This document shows, piece after piece, positions 1 to 6,862 of a stretch of DNA of 8,790 nt (position 1 is the stretch's first letter; every line of letters begins with the position of its first letter). The position numbers and the translations under genes are program-made. The DNA lies in NCBI GenBank assembly GCA_035695715.1, contig DASRRM010000257.1, positions 1 through 8,790 of the forward strand, written 5' to 3'. Source of the stretch: RYN-428 sp035695715 (lineage in GTDB: Bacteria > Planctomycetota > Phycisphaerae > Tepidisphaerales > Tepidisphaeraceae). The notes below the pieces were generated by a model. The model searched no databases, was not told the origin of the DNA, and worked only from the letters and a program-made list of their open reading frames with translations.

Positions 1-15
1 CATGCGGCGGGTGTG

Positions 16-75
16 TGAGGTACTCCGAAGACCCGGGTTATTTGCAGGAGGAACCCGGCTCTTCGGAGTACCTCA
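16..75. repeat. long inverted repeat (hairpin) upstream of the dehydrogenase gene
   Basis: The arms 16-39 and 52-75 are reverse complements over 24 positions with a single mismatch (32 against 59). The outer 15 bases, TGAGGTACTCCGAAG and its complement, match perfectly, and the loop is 12 bases (40-51). No T-run follows on the plus strand, so it is not a textbook intrinsic terminator for a gene coming from the left. It could be a dispersed palindromic element, the end of an upstream transcript, or a structured leader. About 90 bases separate it from the next start codon. Only weak promoter-like hexamers occur there, such as AATAAT near 105 and GATAAT at 143, and none is convincing. Confidence 0.8.
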
Positions 76-167
76 GAACCGGCGTTCAAAGGTCAAAGCA
101 ATCTTCCAATAATGCGGTTGTTTCCAACGCACAATCCTAAAGGATAATTACCAACGGAACCCCCACC

Positions 168-947
168 ATGCCCTACCCACCCCTCGACATCACCGGAAAA
201 GTTTGTCTCGTCACCGGCGGCACCAGCGGCATTGGCCGGGCTGTCGCTTTGGGGTTTGCCCAGGCCGGCGCTAAGGTCGTCGCCGGATCCACCAATCCCG
301 ATAAAGTATCGGCCATCAAGGCCGAGCTGGGCGCGGGGAACGATGCCGTGCAGATCGATGTGTCGGACGCGGCCAGCGTGAAAAAAGCCGTCGATACGGT
401 CGTCGGAAAGTATGGCCGGCTCGACGCCGTCGTGAATGCGGCGGGTGTCATCAAGAAAGTGCCATCGCTGGAGATGGACCCGGCGGAATTCGAGCGCATC
501 GTCCGCGTGAATCTCGTCGGCAATTTCATCGTCGCCCAGGCCGCCGGGCGGGCGATGAAGGACCAATCGCCCGGCAGGAAAGGCGTGCGCGGCGCGATCG
601 TCAACATCGCCTCGCTCAATAGTTTTATTTCACTCTCCGAAGTATTGGCCTACGCCTGTTCCAAGAGCGGCGTGATGGGCCTGACCCGCGGGCTGGCCAA
701 CGAATGGGCGCAATATGGCATCCGCGTCAACGGAATCGCCCCCGGGGTTTTCCCCACCGATCTCAATCGCAAGCTCATCGAAGGCACCCAACGCGGCGAA
801 TGGCTCCGCAAGCACACGCCGCTCGATCGCTTCGGCGACGCCGACGAAATCGCCGGCGCGGCCATCTATCTCATCAGCGATTCGGCCAGCTATGTCACCG
901 GTGAAACCATCATCATCGACGGCGGATTCCTGACGCGCGGCGTTTGA
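168..947 (+). CDS. short-chain dehydrogenase/reductase (SDR), KduD/gluconate 5-dehydrogenase-like
   Basis: This is a classical SDR oxidoreductase of 259 residues, the usual family length, and should be cytoplasmic. The Rossmann cofactor motif TGGTSGIG is at residues 16-23, the Asp-Val after strand 4 at 64-65, NAAG at 90-93 and the helix Asn at 115. The catalytic set is Ser149, Tyr162 and Lys166 (Y-A-C-S-K), with the usual 13-residue Ser-Tyr gap. PG at 192-193 and the C-terminal YVTGETIIIDGG close the fold. No acidic residue stands at the end of strand 2 (GSTNPDK, 40-46), so NADP use is possible; that is inference. The region around 195-225 (P-T-D-L-N, RGEWL, TPLDRFG) recalls sugar-acid dehydrogenases such as gluconate 5-dehydrogenase or KduD, but the substrate cannot be read from the sequence. 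A Gly/Arg-rich insert (134-142) precedes the catalytic strand. The ATG has no strong Shine-Dalgarno sequence; AAAGGA at 139-144 is too distant. Confidence 0.93.
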   Translation: MPYPPLDITGKVCLVTGGTSGIGRAVALGFAQAGAKVVAGSTNPDKVSAIKAELGAGNDAVQIDVSDAASVKKAVDTVVGKYGRLDAVVNAAGVIKKVPSLEMDPAEFERIVRVNLVGNFIVAQAAGRAMKDQSPGRKGVRGAIVNIASLNSFISLSEVLAYACSKSGVMGLTRGLANEWAQYGIRVNGIAPGVFPTDLNRKLIEGTQRGEWLRKHTPLDRFGDADEIAGAAIYLISDSASYVTGETIIIDGGFLTRGV

Positions 948-979
948 CGTCGTAATGTCTCGGCGCCAGACGCGCCCTT

Positions 980-1007
980 TCGTCACGTCGCGCCGATCGG
1001 CTATGAT
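980..1007 (+). promoter_or_regulatory. possible promoter of the dus gene, perhaps leaderless
   Basis: TATGAT (1002-1007) resembles a -10 box. TCGTCA (980-985) matches four of six -35 positions at a 16-base spacer. Transcription would begin at about the GTG start codon at 1014. The start codon lacks any Shine-Dalgarno sequence, which fits a leaderless message. The dehydrogenase stop is only 66 bases upstream, so read-through from that gene is an equally good explanation. Confidence 0.3.
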
Positions 1008-1013
1008 TCGGTT

Positions 1014-2081
1014 GTGCAAATCGGTCCGATCCATCTTGCCGCTCCGTTCTGCCAGGCGGGCCTGGCCGGCTATAGCGATCGTGCCATGCGAACTGTCGCA
1101 CGGCGGCGCGGGTGCGCATATGCCGTCACCGAAGCCCTCCTCGACACCATCCTCCTCAATGGCGGTGAAGGCCTGCGAAAGTCGATCGACATCAGCGATG
1201 AAGATCATCCCGTGGCCGGACAGATCATGGGCAGCGAAGCGCATCAGATGGCCGGCGCGGCGAAAATAATGGCAGCCGCCGGGTTTGATGTGATCGATTT
1301 GAACTTCGCCTGCCCGGTGAAGAAGATCAAGAACAAGGCCCGCGGCGGGCATATGCTGCTGGACGCCGAACGAGGATTATCGGTGCTCAAAGCGGTGCGT
1401 GACGCGCTGAGCGGCGAAGTGCCGACCACCATCAGCCTGCGGCGCGGATTTGATGAATCGGGCGAATCGCGCGAGCGATTTTTCCGCATCGTTGAGACGG
1501 CGTTCGATTACGGCTATGCCGCCGTGCGCGTGCATGGCCGGACGGTCGAGCAGAAATACAATGGCGCTGCCCACTGGCCATTCCTGAAGGAAGTGAAGGA
1601 GCGATTTCCCGATCGCATGATCCTCGGCGCGGGCGATGTGTTCACGGCACAGGACGCCGTCCGCATGCGGCGTGAAACCGGGGTGGATGTCGTCTGGATC
1701 GCCCGCGGCGCAATCGGCAACCCGTGGATCTTCCGCCATGCCGTCGAATTGCTGAACGATGAACATGCAATTCTTCTTCCTCCGACGATTCAAGAGCAGC
1801 GCGAGGCGTTGGCCGAGCATTTTGACTTGGCAATGCAGATTCACGGCGAGTCGCTGGCCGGTCGGCGGATGCGAAAGATGGGAATCAAGTACAGCCGATT
1901 TCACCCGCAAAGCGCCGGTGTGAAATCGGATTTCATCGCCGTGCATGGCCTGCGCGATTGGACGAACGTGCTGGATAAATGGTATTCGATCGAAGCGCCC
2001 GGCGTCTGGCCGGACGCGCGGGCGGCGGATGAAGTCAACGGCGCGGCGGATATGCAAAGCTGCGAAGTCGGCGTTTATTAA
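1014..2081 (+). CDS. dus: tRNA-dihydrouridine synthase (Dus family, DusB-like)
   Basis: Dus enzymes are FMN-dependent and reduce specific uridines of tRNA to dihydrouridine with NADPH. The N-terminus APFCQAGLAGYSD (residues 10-22) corresponds to the usual flavin-binding APMAGVTD segment. GQIMG is at 69-73. The catalytic Cys100 sits in D-L-N-F-A-C-P followed by VKKIKNKARGGHML, where most family members have GCP. HGRT (174-177), Y-N-G-A-A-H-W (182-188), GAGDV (205-209) and ARGAIGNPWIF (230-240) match the FMN phosphate and TIM-barrel end motifs. A helical C-terminal domain with KYSRFHPQ follows. The length of 355 residues is normal to slightly long, with an extra tail after about 320. The lysine normally found in the V-K-I-R strand is Ser141 here (T-I-S-L-R). 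The start is a GTG; it is preferred because it places the first strand right at the N-terminus. Confidence 0.92.
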   Translation: MQIGPIHLAAPFCQAGLAGYSDRAMRTVARRRGCAYAVTEALLDTILLNGGEGLRKSIDISDEDHPVAGQIMGSEAHQMAGAAKIMAAAGFDVIDLNFACPVKKIKNKARGGHMLLDAERGLSVLKAVRDALSGEVPTTISLRRGFDESGESRERFFRIVETAFDYGYAAVRVHGRTVEQKYNGAAHWPFLKEVKERFPDRMILGAGDVFTAQDAVRMRRETGVDVVWIARGAIGNPWIFRHAVELLNDEHAILLPPTIQEQREALAEHFDLAMQIHGESLAGRRMRKMGIKYSRFHPQSAGVKSDFIAVHGLRDWTNVLDKWYSIEAPGVWPDARAADEVNGAADMQSCEVGVY

Positions 2082-2112
2082 TTGCCCCGGCATCATTATC
2101 CCAATTTAATCC

Positions 2113-2382
2113 ATGCATTCCCACACGCCTCCGAGAAATCGCCTTTCCAAAGTTCTGCCCGAGGAATGGCGCACGTTCCTGCTGGCCAATGGCGTCCCCA
2201 AGCGCAAATACACGGCTATCTGCCGGGCAACGCTGGCCGATGGGCGGGTGATTGAAGAATTGATCATCGAGCAGGGATGGATCGTCGCGCTGAGCCGGGC
2301 GCATGTAGCGGGCACGTTCGAGCAGCGGATCGATTTCGATCCGCGCACGATCACGGACCTGCAAATCCGCCAGGTTGTATGA
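2113..2382 (+). CDS. small protein of unknown function (89 aa)
   Basis: I do not recognise this family. The product has a basic N-terminus (residues 1-35, with PPRNR and PKRKY). A compact part rich in beta-branched residues follows (RATLADGRVIEELIIEQGWIV, split at 38-47 and 48-58), then an Asp/Arg-containing C-terminus. It has no signal peptide, membrane segment or Cys pair, so it is probably a soluble cytoplasmic protein. The repeated pattern of short strands (ATLADGRVIEEL, IVALSR, TDLQIRQV) suggests a small beta-barrel, which is inference. Its ATG lies 31 bases after the dus stop on the same strand, so it may be co-transcribed, although no clear ribosome binding site is visible. Codon use resembles its neighbours. 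Confidence 0.7.
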   Translation: MHSHTPPRNRLSKVLPEEWRTFLLANGVPKRKYTAICRATLADGRVIEELIIEQGWIVALSRAHVAGTFEQRIDFDPRTITDLQIRQVV

Positions 2383-2456
2383 GCGCCCTGAAATGCCAAC
2401 AATGAGGTTGCGGCCGGCAGCCTCGAATGTTCGTGACAGTTCCAATTGGAAAACAT

Positions 2457-2792
2457 ATGGCCCTTGATCTTCCCACTCTTCGCAAGCTGCTGGCATTTGA
2501 TCCCAATGATCCGCTCAGCCGATTCGCGCTGGGGCGGAAGCTGGCGGAAGTTGCCACAGGCGGCGATTCACCGGAATTGGCCGAGGCGGCGGAGCACCTG
2601 CTGTTTGCGAACCAGAAATCGCCGGGGCATCTGGCAACTTATCACATTCTGGGCCAGGTGCTGATCCGGCTCAACCGCAATGAAGAAGCCCGGCGAGTGT
2701 TGGAGGAAGGAATTGCGCGCGTCGCCGGTGTGGGCGAGGGAATGGGGCGCGATCTGGGACCGGCCATGCGACAGATGCTTGATTCGCTGTGA
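2457..2792 (+). CDS. short tetratricopeptide-repeat-like protein (111 aa)
   Basis: The protein is all-helical in appearance. Residues 1-33 hold a DPNDPLSRFALGRKLAE unit, followed by EAAEHLLFANQKSP and then a good TPR-type unit around 60-88 (ATYHILGQVLIRL, then EEARRVLEEGIA). Pro at the end of helix B and the small/large alternation are typical of TPR helices. Such proteins are usually protein-protein adaptors; no partner can be named. The reading frame extends upstream to an ATG at 2427. The internal ATG at 2457 is preferred because GGA at 2448-2450 lies about six bases before it and because the ten extra residues do not look TPR-like. It follows the preceding small gene by about 75 bases on the same strand. 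Confidence 0.78.
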   Translation: MALDLPTLRKLLAFDPNDPLSRFALGRKLAEVATGGDSPELAEAAEHLLFANQKSPGHLATYHILGQVLIRLNRNEEARRVLEEGIARVAGVGEGMGRDLGPAMRQMLDSL

Positions 2793-2835
2793 TTTTTCGC
2801 GGGTCGTGGAATCTCTGCGGTGAAAACCCCGGGTT

Positions 2836-2944
2836 AACCGCAAAGGCGCAAAGAGGACGCAAAGGTTGGAATCCGCAATCGAACCTGTCCGTTTTCTTCC
2901 GACTTTCTTTGCGTCCACTTTGCGGTCTTTGCGCCTTTGCGGTT
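2836..2944. repeat. imperfect inverted repeat of the GCAAAGGCGCAAAG type
   Basis: The left arm 2836-2854 is a perfect 19-base reverse complement of 2926-2944. The next ten bases, 2855-2864 (GGACGCAAAG), pair with 2907-2916, leaving a nine-base bulge at 2917-2925. Both arms consist of repeated GCAAAG or CTTTGC words. From memory, extragenic elements with this wording occur in many unrelated bacterial genomes and are often mis-annotated as proteins containing KAQR/RKG. It sits between two convergent genes, where it could also act as a two-way transcription end. Confidence 0.8.
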
Positions 2945-2988
2945 CGAAAATTCATCGCGCGGCGCGGGAATTACGCGCAACAGTCATA

Positions 2989-3010
2989 CATGGTCACTGA
3001 AGTGACCATG
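2989..3010. repeat. short palindrome just after the large repeat-protein gene
   Basis: CATGGTCACT (2989-2998) and AGTGACCATG (3001-3010) are perfect 10-base complements around a GA centre. The element begins 15 bases beyond the stop codon of the minus-strand gene. As RNA it would form about a nine-pair hairpin with a four-base loop. No U-run follows in the minus-strand direction. A transcription-end hairpin or a protein-binding palindrome are both possible. Confidence 0.6.
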
Positions 3011-3024
3011 CCCGGTATGCATCG

Positions 3025-5688
3025 CTATTTTTTGATGCCGATGGAGCCGTTGGTGATCATTTCTCCGCTGGTGAGGGTGACGGTGTAGACGTGAGTGGTG
3101 GTCCAGCCGCTGGGGGCGACGACGCGGATGGTGTAGGTCCCCGGCGCTACGGAGCGGAAGTACCAGTAGCCGACGCTGGTCGTCACGTCCGACGGCTCGT
3201 TGGACTCAAAGACGCCGTCCTTATTCAGGTCGATGTAGACCTTATAACCGGCCAGGACGCCTTCACCGCTGTTTTGCACGCCGTTGCCGTTGAGGTCATT
3301 GAAGAGCGTGCCGCCGACGTAGGCGGTGGTGGTGACGCCGAACTTGCCGGCGGAAACCGTTTTGTTAGCCGCGACCGTGACCTTGGTCCCGCCGGTTATG
3401 GGGAGGGTCTGACGATAGCCGGTGCTTGGGGAAACCAGAACGGTATAGGTGCCGGCGGCCAGGCCGCTGAAGGTGAAGGCGCCGCTGGCGTTGGTTGTGG
3501 TGCTGATGTCGCCGCTGTCGAATTTGCCGTCGTTGTTCAGGTCGAGGTAAACGGTCTGATTGGCGAGGTTTGGTTCGTTGGAGGTTTGGACGTGATCGCC
3601 GTTGAGGTCATTGAAGACGGTGCCGGTGATGGAACCGGTGGTGGCGACGACGGGTTTGTAGATACCGAAGTTTTCGTTGGTGAAGGTCTTGCCGGTGTTC
3701 TTGCCGATGTAATTTCCGATCCCGTTAGAGGGGAAGGTTTGCTGATAGCCGCTGGGGAGAACGACGCGGATAATTTCCGGGTCGGCGGGCAGATCGGTGA
3801 AGGTAAAAGCGCCCGAGGCGTCGGTGACAACATGCTGCTCGGTGGCGTCGAGCTTGTGGTTGTAGTTGGGGTCTTCGTAAACCGTCACGCCGACGACGCC
3901 GGTTTCGCCGTCGTCCAGCACGCCGTCATGGTTGGCATCGTTAAAGACCACGCCGGAGATGGTGGGCGGCGGCTGCAGGGCGAAATTCTGCGCGGTGAGG
4001 ACCTGTGCCGAGGCGACAGTGAAGGGGATTTCGGCGCCGGTGGCGGGGGTGGACTGCGTATAGCCGGTGGGGACGGTTTCGCCGAGGGAATAGCTGCCCG
4101 GCGTCACGCCGGTGATGGTGTATAGGCCGTTGGCATCGGTGGTGGCCATGGGGTCCCCGCTGACGTATTGGCCGCTGTGATTCAGATCGACAAAGACGGT
4201 GACTCCGGCGACGCCGGGTTCGCCGGTGTCCTGTACGCCGTTGAGGTTGTTATCGCTGAATACGGTGCCGCTGATGGTGGCGGGGGGCTGCTGGAGGGCG
4301 AAATTCTGCGAAGTCAGAGTCTGCCCCGAGGTCACGGTGAAGGGGATTTCGGTTCCGCTTGCGGGGGTGGTCTGCACATAGCCGATGGGGACGATTTCGC
4401 CGAGGGAATAACTGCCCGGCGTAACGCCGGTAATGGTGTACGCGCCGTTGGCATCGGTGGTGGCCATCGGGTCGCCGCTGACGTACTGGCCGCTGTTATT
4501 CAGATCGACGTAGACACTGACACCCGACACGCCCGCTTCGCCGTTATCCTGGACGCCGTTTTGGTTGACATCGTTAAAGACGGTGCCGGTGATGGTGGAG
4601 GGGGTGTAGGCGAGTCCGAAGTTTTCGCCGGCTGCGCCATTGGCGCCCGTCAGGTCGGCGCTGTTGCCCATGCCCCCGGCGGGGGTGGTCTGGCTGTAGC
4701 CGGGGGCAAGTTCAACCCGCACGATATACACCTGGCTTCCCAGGCCGGTGAAGCTGTAATTCCCGTTGGCATCGGTGACGGCAGTCGGGTCGCCGGTCAC
4801 GAACGCGCCGCTGTTGGCTTGATCGATGTAGACCGTCTGCCCGCTGAGGCCCGGCTCATTGGCGTCCTGAACCTGGTTGCCGTTGATGTCGTTGAAGACG
4901 ACGCCGGTGATGGTTCCGGCGGCGGCGGTGGGGACGCCGGTCACGCCAAAATTCTGAGCGGTGTCGGCTTCACCGGCGGTCAGGGTTGCGGAGATATTGG
5001 CATTGCTTGCCGGCAGGGTCTGGGTTTCGCCGGTGGGGAGGATAATGCCGACGGAATACGTTCCGGCTTCAAGGCCGGGGAAGATGTAGTTGCCGTTGGG
5101 ATCGGTCTGGCGGGTCGGATCGCCGGCTTGAAATGTTCCGGTGTTGCTGGCGTCAAGATAAACCGTCACGCCACTTTGCCCGGCTTCACCGTTGTTCTGA
5201 ATGCCGTCGCCGTTCACATCGTCGAAGACGTTTCCGGCGATAAACGCGGGAGGCGGGGTGCCGACAGTTTGCACGCCGAAGTTATCGTTGGTGACGGTCT
5301 GGCCGGCGGCAATGTTCAGTGGAATTCCGCCGTTATTCTCCGGCGAAAACTGGGTATACCCGCTCGGCGTGGTTTCAAAGACGGTATAGCTCCCGGCGGG
5401 AACGGCGGTGATGGAGTAATCGCCCGATGAGTCGGTGACGGCACTCGGATCGCCCGAGGCAAAGGTGCCGGTGCTGTTCAGATCCACGAAAACGGTAACG
5501 CCGGCAACGCCCGGCTCGCCGTTGTCCTGCGAACCGTTGCCGTTGGCGTCGTTGTAAACGACGCCGGCTACGGTTCCGGTGGTTGAAAGCAGCAGACGAG
5601 ATTCGAGCGTTTCGATTGCGGCCGAGCGGATGGCCGCTTCAATTTCCTGCCGCGATTTCCCGCCGCGCCGTGACAGCATCTTCTCCAT
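3025..5688 (-). CDS. large surface/extracellular protein with eight SdrD B-like repeats and a LEPR-XLL-like N-terminus
   Basis: The 887-residue product starts with a charged stretch and LESRLLLS (28-35), resembling the LEPR-XLL motif of planctomycete surface proteins. Eight Cna/SdrD B-type domains of about 100-113 residues then fill the rest: 37-143, 144-256, 257-363, 364-469, 470-574, 575-684, 685-788 and 789-887. Most open with an EF-hand-like loop of the form NDxNGNGVQDxGEPG and contain a second Asp/Asn loop such as DLNNDGKFDSGD, the known calcium sites of SdrD B domains. GYxQTxP and NFG/NFAL mark the end of most domains. Likely a rigid, calcium-stabilised extracellular stalk or adhesin. 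There is no LPxTG, PEP-CTERM or C-terminal membrane segment, and no classical Sec signal peptide. AGGAG at 5699-5703 lies ten bases before the ATG at 5688 but only one base before the ATG at 5697, so the former is chosen. The codons are GC-rich. Confidence 0.9.
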   Translation of the reverse strand: MEKMLSRRGGKSRQEIEAAIRSAAIETLESRLLLSTTGTVAGVVYNDANGNGSQDNGEPGVAGVTVFVDLNSTGTFASGDPSAVTDSSGDYSITAVPAGSYTVFETTPSGYTQFSPENNGGIPLNIAAGQTVTNDNFGVQTVGTPPPAFIAGNVFDDVNGDGIQNNGEAGQSGVTVYLDASNTGTFQAGDPTRQTDPNGNYIFPGLEAGTYSVGIILPTGETQTLPASNANISATLTAGEADTAQNFGVTGVPTAAAGTITGVVFNDINGNQVQDANEPGLSGQTVYIDQANSGAFVTGDPTAVTDANGNYSFTGLGSQVYIVRVELAPGYSQTTPAGGMGNSADLTGANGAAGENFGLAYTPSTITGTVFNDVNQNGVQDNGEAGVSGVSVYVDLNNSGQYVSGDPMATTDANGAYTITGVTPGSYSLGEIVPIGYVQTTPASGTEIPFTVTSGQTLTSQNFALQQPPATISGTVFSDNNLNGVQDTGEPGVAGVTVFVDLNHSGQYVSGDPMATTDANGLYTITGVTPGSYSLGETVPTGYTQSTPATGAEIPFTVASAQVLTAQNFALQPPPTISGVVFNDANHDGVLDDGETGVVGVTVYEDPNYNHKLDATEQHVVTDASGAFTFTDLPADPEIIRVVLPSGYQQTFPSNGIGNYIGKNTGKTFTNENFGIYKPVVATTGSITGTVFNDLNGDHVQTSNEPNLANQTVYLDLNNDGKFDSGDISTTTNASGAFTFSGLAAGTYTVLVSPSTGYRQTLPITGGTKVTVAANKTVSAGKFGVTTTAYVGGTLFNDLNGNGVQNSGEGVLAGYKVYIDLNKDGVFESNEPSDVTTSVGYWYFRSVAPGTYTIRVVAPSGWTTTHVYTVTLTSGEMITNGSIGIKK
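3967..4599 (-). repeat. tandem pair of near-identical SdrD B repeat units (repeats 4 and 5)
   Basis: Repeat 4 is encoded by 4282-4599 and repeat 5 by 3967-4281. They share long identical protein stretches (SGQYVSGDPMATTDANG, TITGVTPGSYSLGE, EIPFTV), and their DNA is clearly more similar to each other than to the other six units. This points to a recent tandem duplication or gene conversion inside the gene. It is also a region where assemblies may collapse or expand repeats. Confidence 0.8.
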
Positions 5689-5697
5689 GGAAAGCAT

Positions 5698-6022
5698 TCT
5701 CCTGCTCCGGCATTCGATGTGGACGAATCGCGGGAGCCAATGAACAGAACCTAAAATCTACCGCCAAACCCGGTAGCCAATCTACACCGTATGGCGTCAC
5801 TATATCCAGTATGTTCCGCTGCGCCCTCCCGTTTTTTTTCCGCTTTGACTGGAATTTTTTGAATTTGCGCAATCTGGGCCAATTGGCGGGGATTATGCGG
5901 TGAACCACCCTTCACGTCCCGCCGGCCACGCCAGCGGCTCATCAGTCTCCAGCGAAAACGCCCCAAACCATTGCCCTGCACGATCCTCCCCCGAGTTTGT
6001 GTTTTGTTAGGTTATCGGGCCT
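5698..6022. other. intergenic region without a supported gene
   Basis: I see no convincing coding sequence here. Short open frames exist on both strands but lack codon bias or recognisable motifs. The region holds the AGGAG ribosome binding site of the minus-strand repeat protein (5699-5703), a run of eight T (5832-5839) and an AT-richer stretch around 5800-5870. It lies between two divergent starts, so it should contain the promoter of the repeat protein. No -35/-10 pair on the minus strand is good enough to name. Confidence 0.5.
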
Positions 6023-6241
6023 ATGAACCATTCACCCTTTTCGGGAGCCGCCCAGGCGGCCGCTCCCGTGGCGGCTTTTCCTGATTCCTCTTCTCTTACC
6101 CCGGTTGATCCGAATGCCATCAGCCCATGCGCGATGATCCTCGCCCAGAGCGACGATCCGGGCAACGCGCCTGTTCCTGTGCCGGTGCCGGTCCCGGTGA
6201 CAGCGACACCGGTCCCGCCCGGAATTACTCGAACGGAATGA
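6023..6241 (+). CDS. doubtful small Pro/Val-rich protein (72 aa)
   Basis: This open frame encodes a low-complexity, disordered-looking product. It has an Ala-rich start (SGAAQAAAPVAA), an Asp/Ser middle and a (Pro-Val)n tract near residues 50-60. There is no membrane segment, signal peptide or known motif. The only ribosome binding candidate is an AGG about ten bases upstream. Its 3' end overlaps the end of the opposing minus-strand frame by 17 bases. It may be a real small protein or a chance open frame in GC-rich DNA. The CCGGTG-type DNA repeats at 6175-6200 alone can generate the Pro-Val tract. Confidence 0.3.
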   Translation: MNHSPFSGAAQAAAPVAAFPDSSSLTPVDPNAISPCAMILAQSDDPGNAPVPVPVPVPVTATPVPPGITRTE

Positions 6242-6829
6242 AGTCCTCGGCATACTCATCCCAATACCCTTTTCTCACAACTGCGATGGCCTTTTGAGAC
6301 TCGTCGTTATCGTGAAATCCCGAAAGGCGGATCCGAGTATAGTCGCACAGAATTGGCGATGCTGTCAGAAGTCAGGACGCGATCCCAGAGAATGGCTTCG
6401 CTCAGCGGTCGCACCTCGGTGTGCTTCGTGTCCGACCAGAACCAACCTTCAGTGGCATTCGGGAAGAACGAGCGACCGATCACCGTCTCGGTTTCCTGGT
6501 CGGGGTCGACCGAAGCGTTAAGCGATCCGCCCGCCTCAAGCCAGACGAGAGTCTGACGCCCGAGGCGGCTGAGGCGTCTACCCGACCGCGCGCCGACCAT
6601 GAAAATGCCGCGGGGAACGAATCGCACTTCGCGCAGGCCAGGCAGGCTGACGTCGAGCGAATCGATTCGGTAGGGACCTGTGGATTCCTCGTTCAACTGC
6701 ACAGGCGTGTTATAAAACACTACCCCCCGGCCGGCGGGCGATGATCCATTTGTGCGCATCGCTGTACAAGTCCTCAACCCGGCGGCAATAGCCGTCGATC
6801 TCCTGCTGCGCTCGAATGGCGGTGAGCAT
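6225..6829 (-). pseudogene. frameshifted gene of unknown function
   Basis: Three consecutive minus-strand frames appear to be pieces of one gene. The first begins at an ATG (6829) with MLTAIRAQQEIDGY and RVEDLYSDAHKWIIARRPG, and stops soon after a run of six G (complement of 6723-6728). Removing one G joins it to the main frame, VVFYNTPVQLNEE to LYSDPPFG, which ends at a stop at 6307. Removing one G from the next GGG joins that to a tail reading HDNDESQKAIAVVRKGYW and ending IPFE. The middle frame has strongly GC-rich third codon positions, so coding on this strand is well supported. From memory, the NEE, TGPY and PRGIFMVGA pattern and a late Trp-rich segment resemble uncharacterised proteins in planctomycetes and cyanobacteria; I cannot name a family. 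ILWDRVLT near the end vaguely recalls LamG-like folds. Either the gene is decaying or the sequence has homopolymer errors. The upstream piece is less certain than the middle, and the tail could be chance. Confidence 0.6.
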
Positions 6830-6862
6830 GTACGTTTATTCCCGTGGGCGAACTTCGGTGGA

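Noticed and set aside
2789..3088. Open frame whose translation contains TAKAQRGRKG
   Set aside because: It is the translation of the GCAAAG-type inverted repeat. Such products are a well-known annotation artefact and the frame runs into the end of the opposing gene.
3091..5430. Two long plus-strand open frames (3091-4125 and 4168-5430) opposite the repeat protein
   Set aside because: They are Gly/Val/Asp-rich antisense shadows produced by the GC-rich repeated codons of the minus-strand gene. They have no family motifs and no ribosome binding sites, whereas the minus-strand frame shows eight clear domains.
3967..5580. Regular repeats that might suggest a CRISPR array or satellite
   Set aside because: The period is about 315 bases, in frame, and fully explained by protein domains; there are no short direct repeats with unique spacers.
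6041..6067. GC-rich hairpin CGGGAG...CTCCCG near the start of the small Pro/Val ORF
   Set aside because: The pairing needs a bulge and only TTTT follows some way downstream; GC-rich DNA gives such structures often, and no gene ends just before it on the plus strand.
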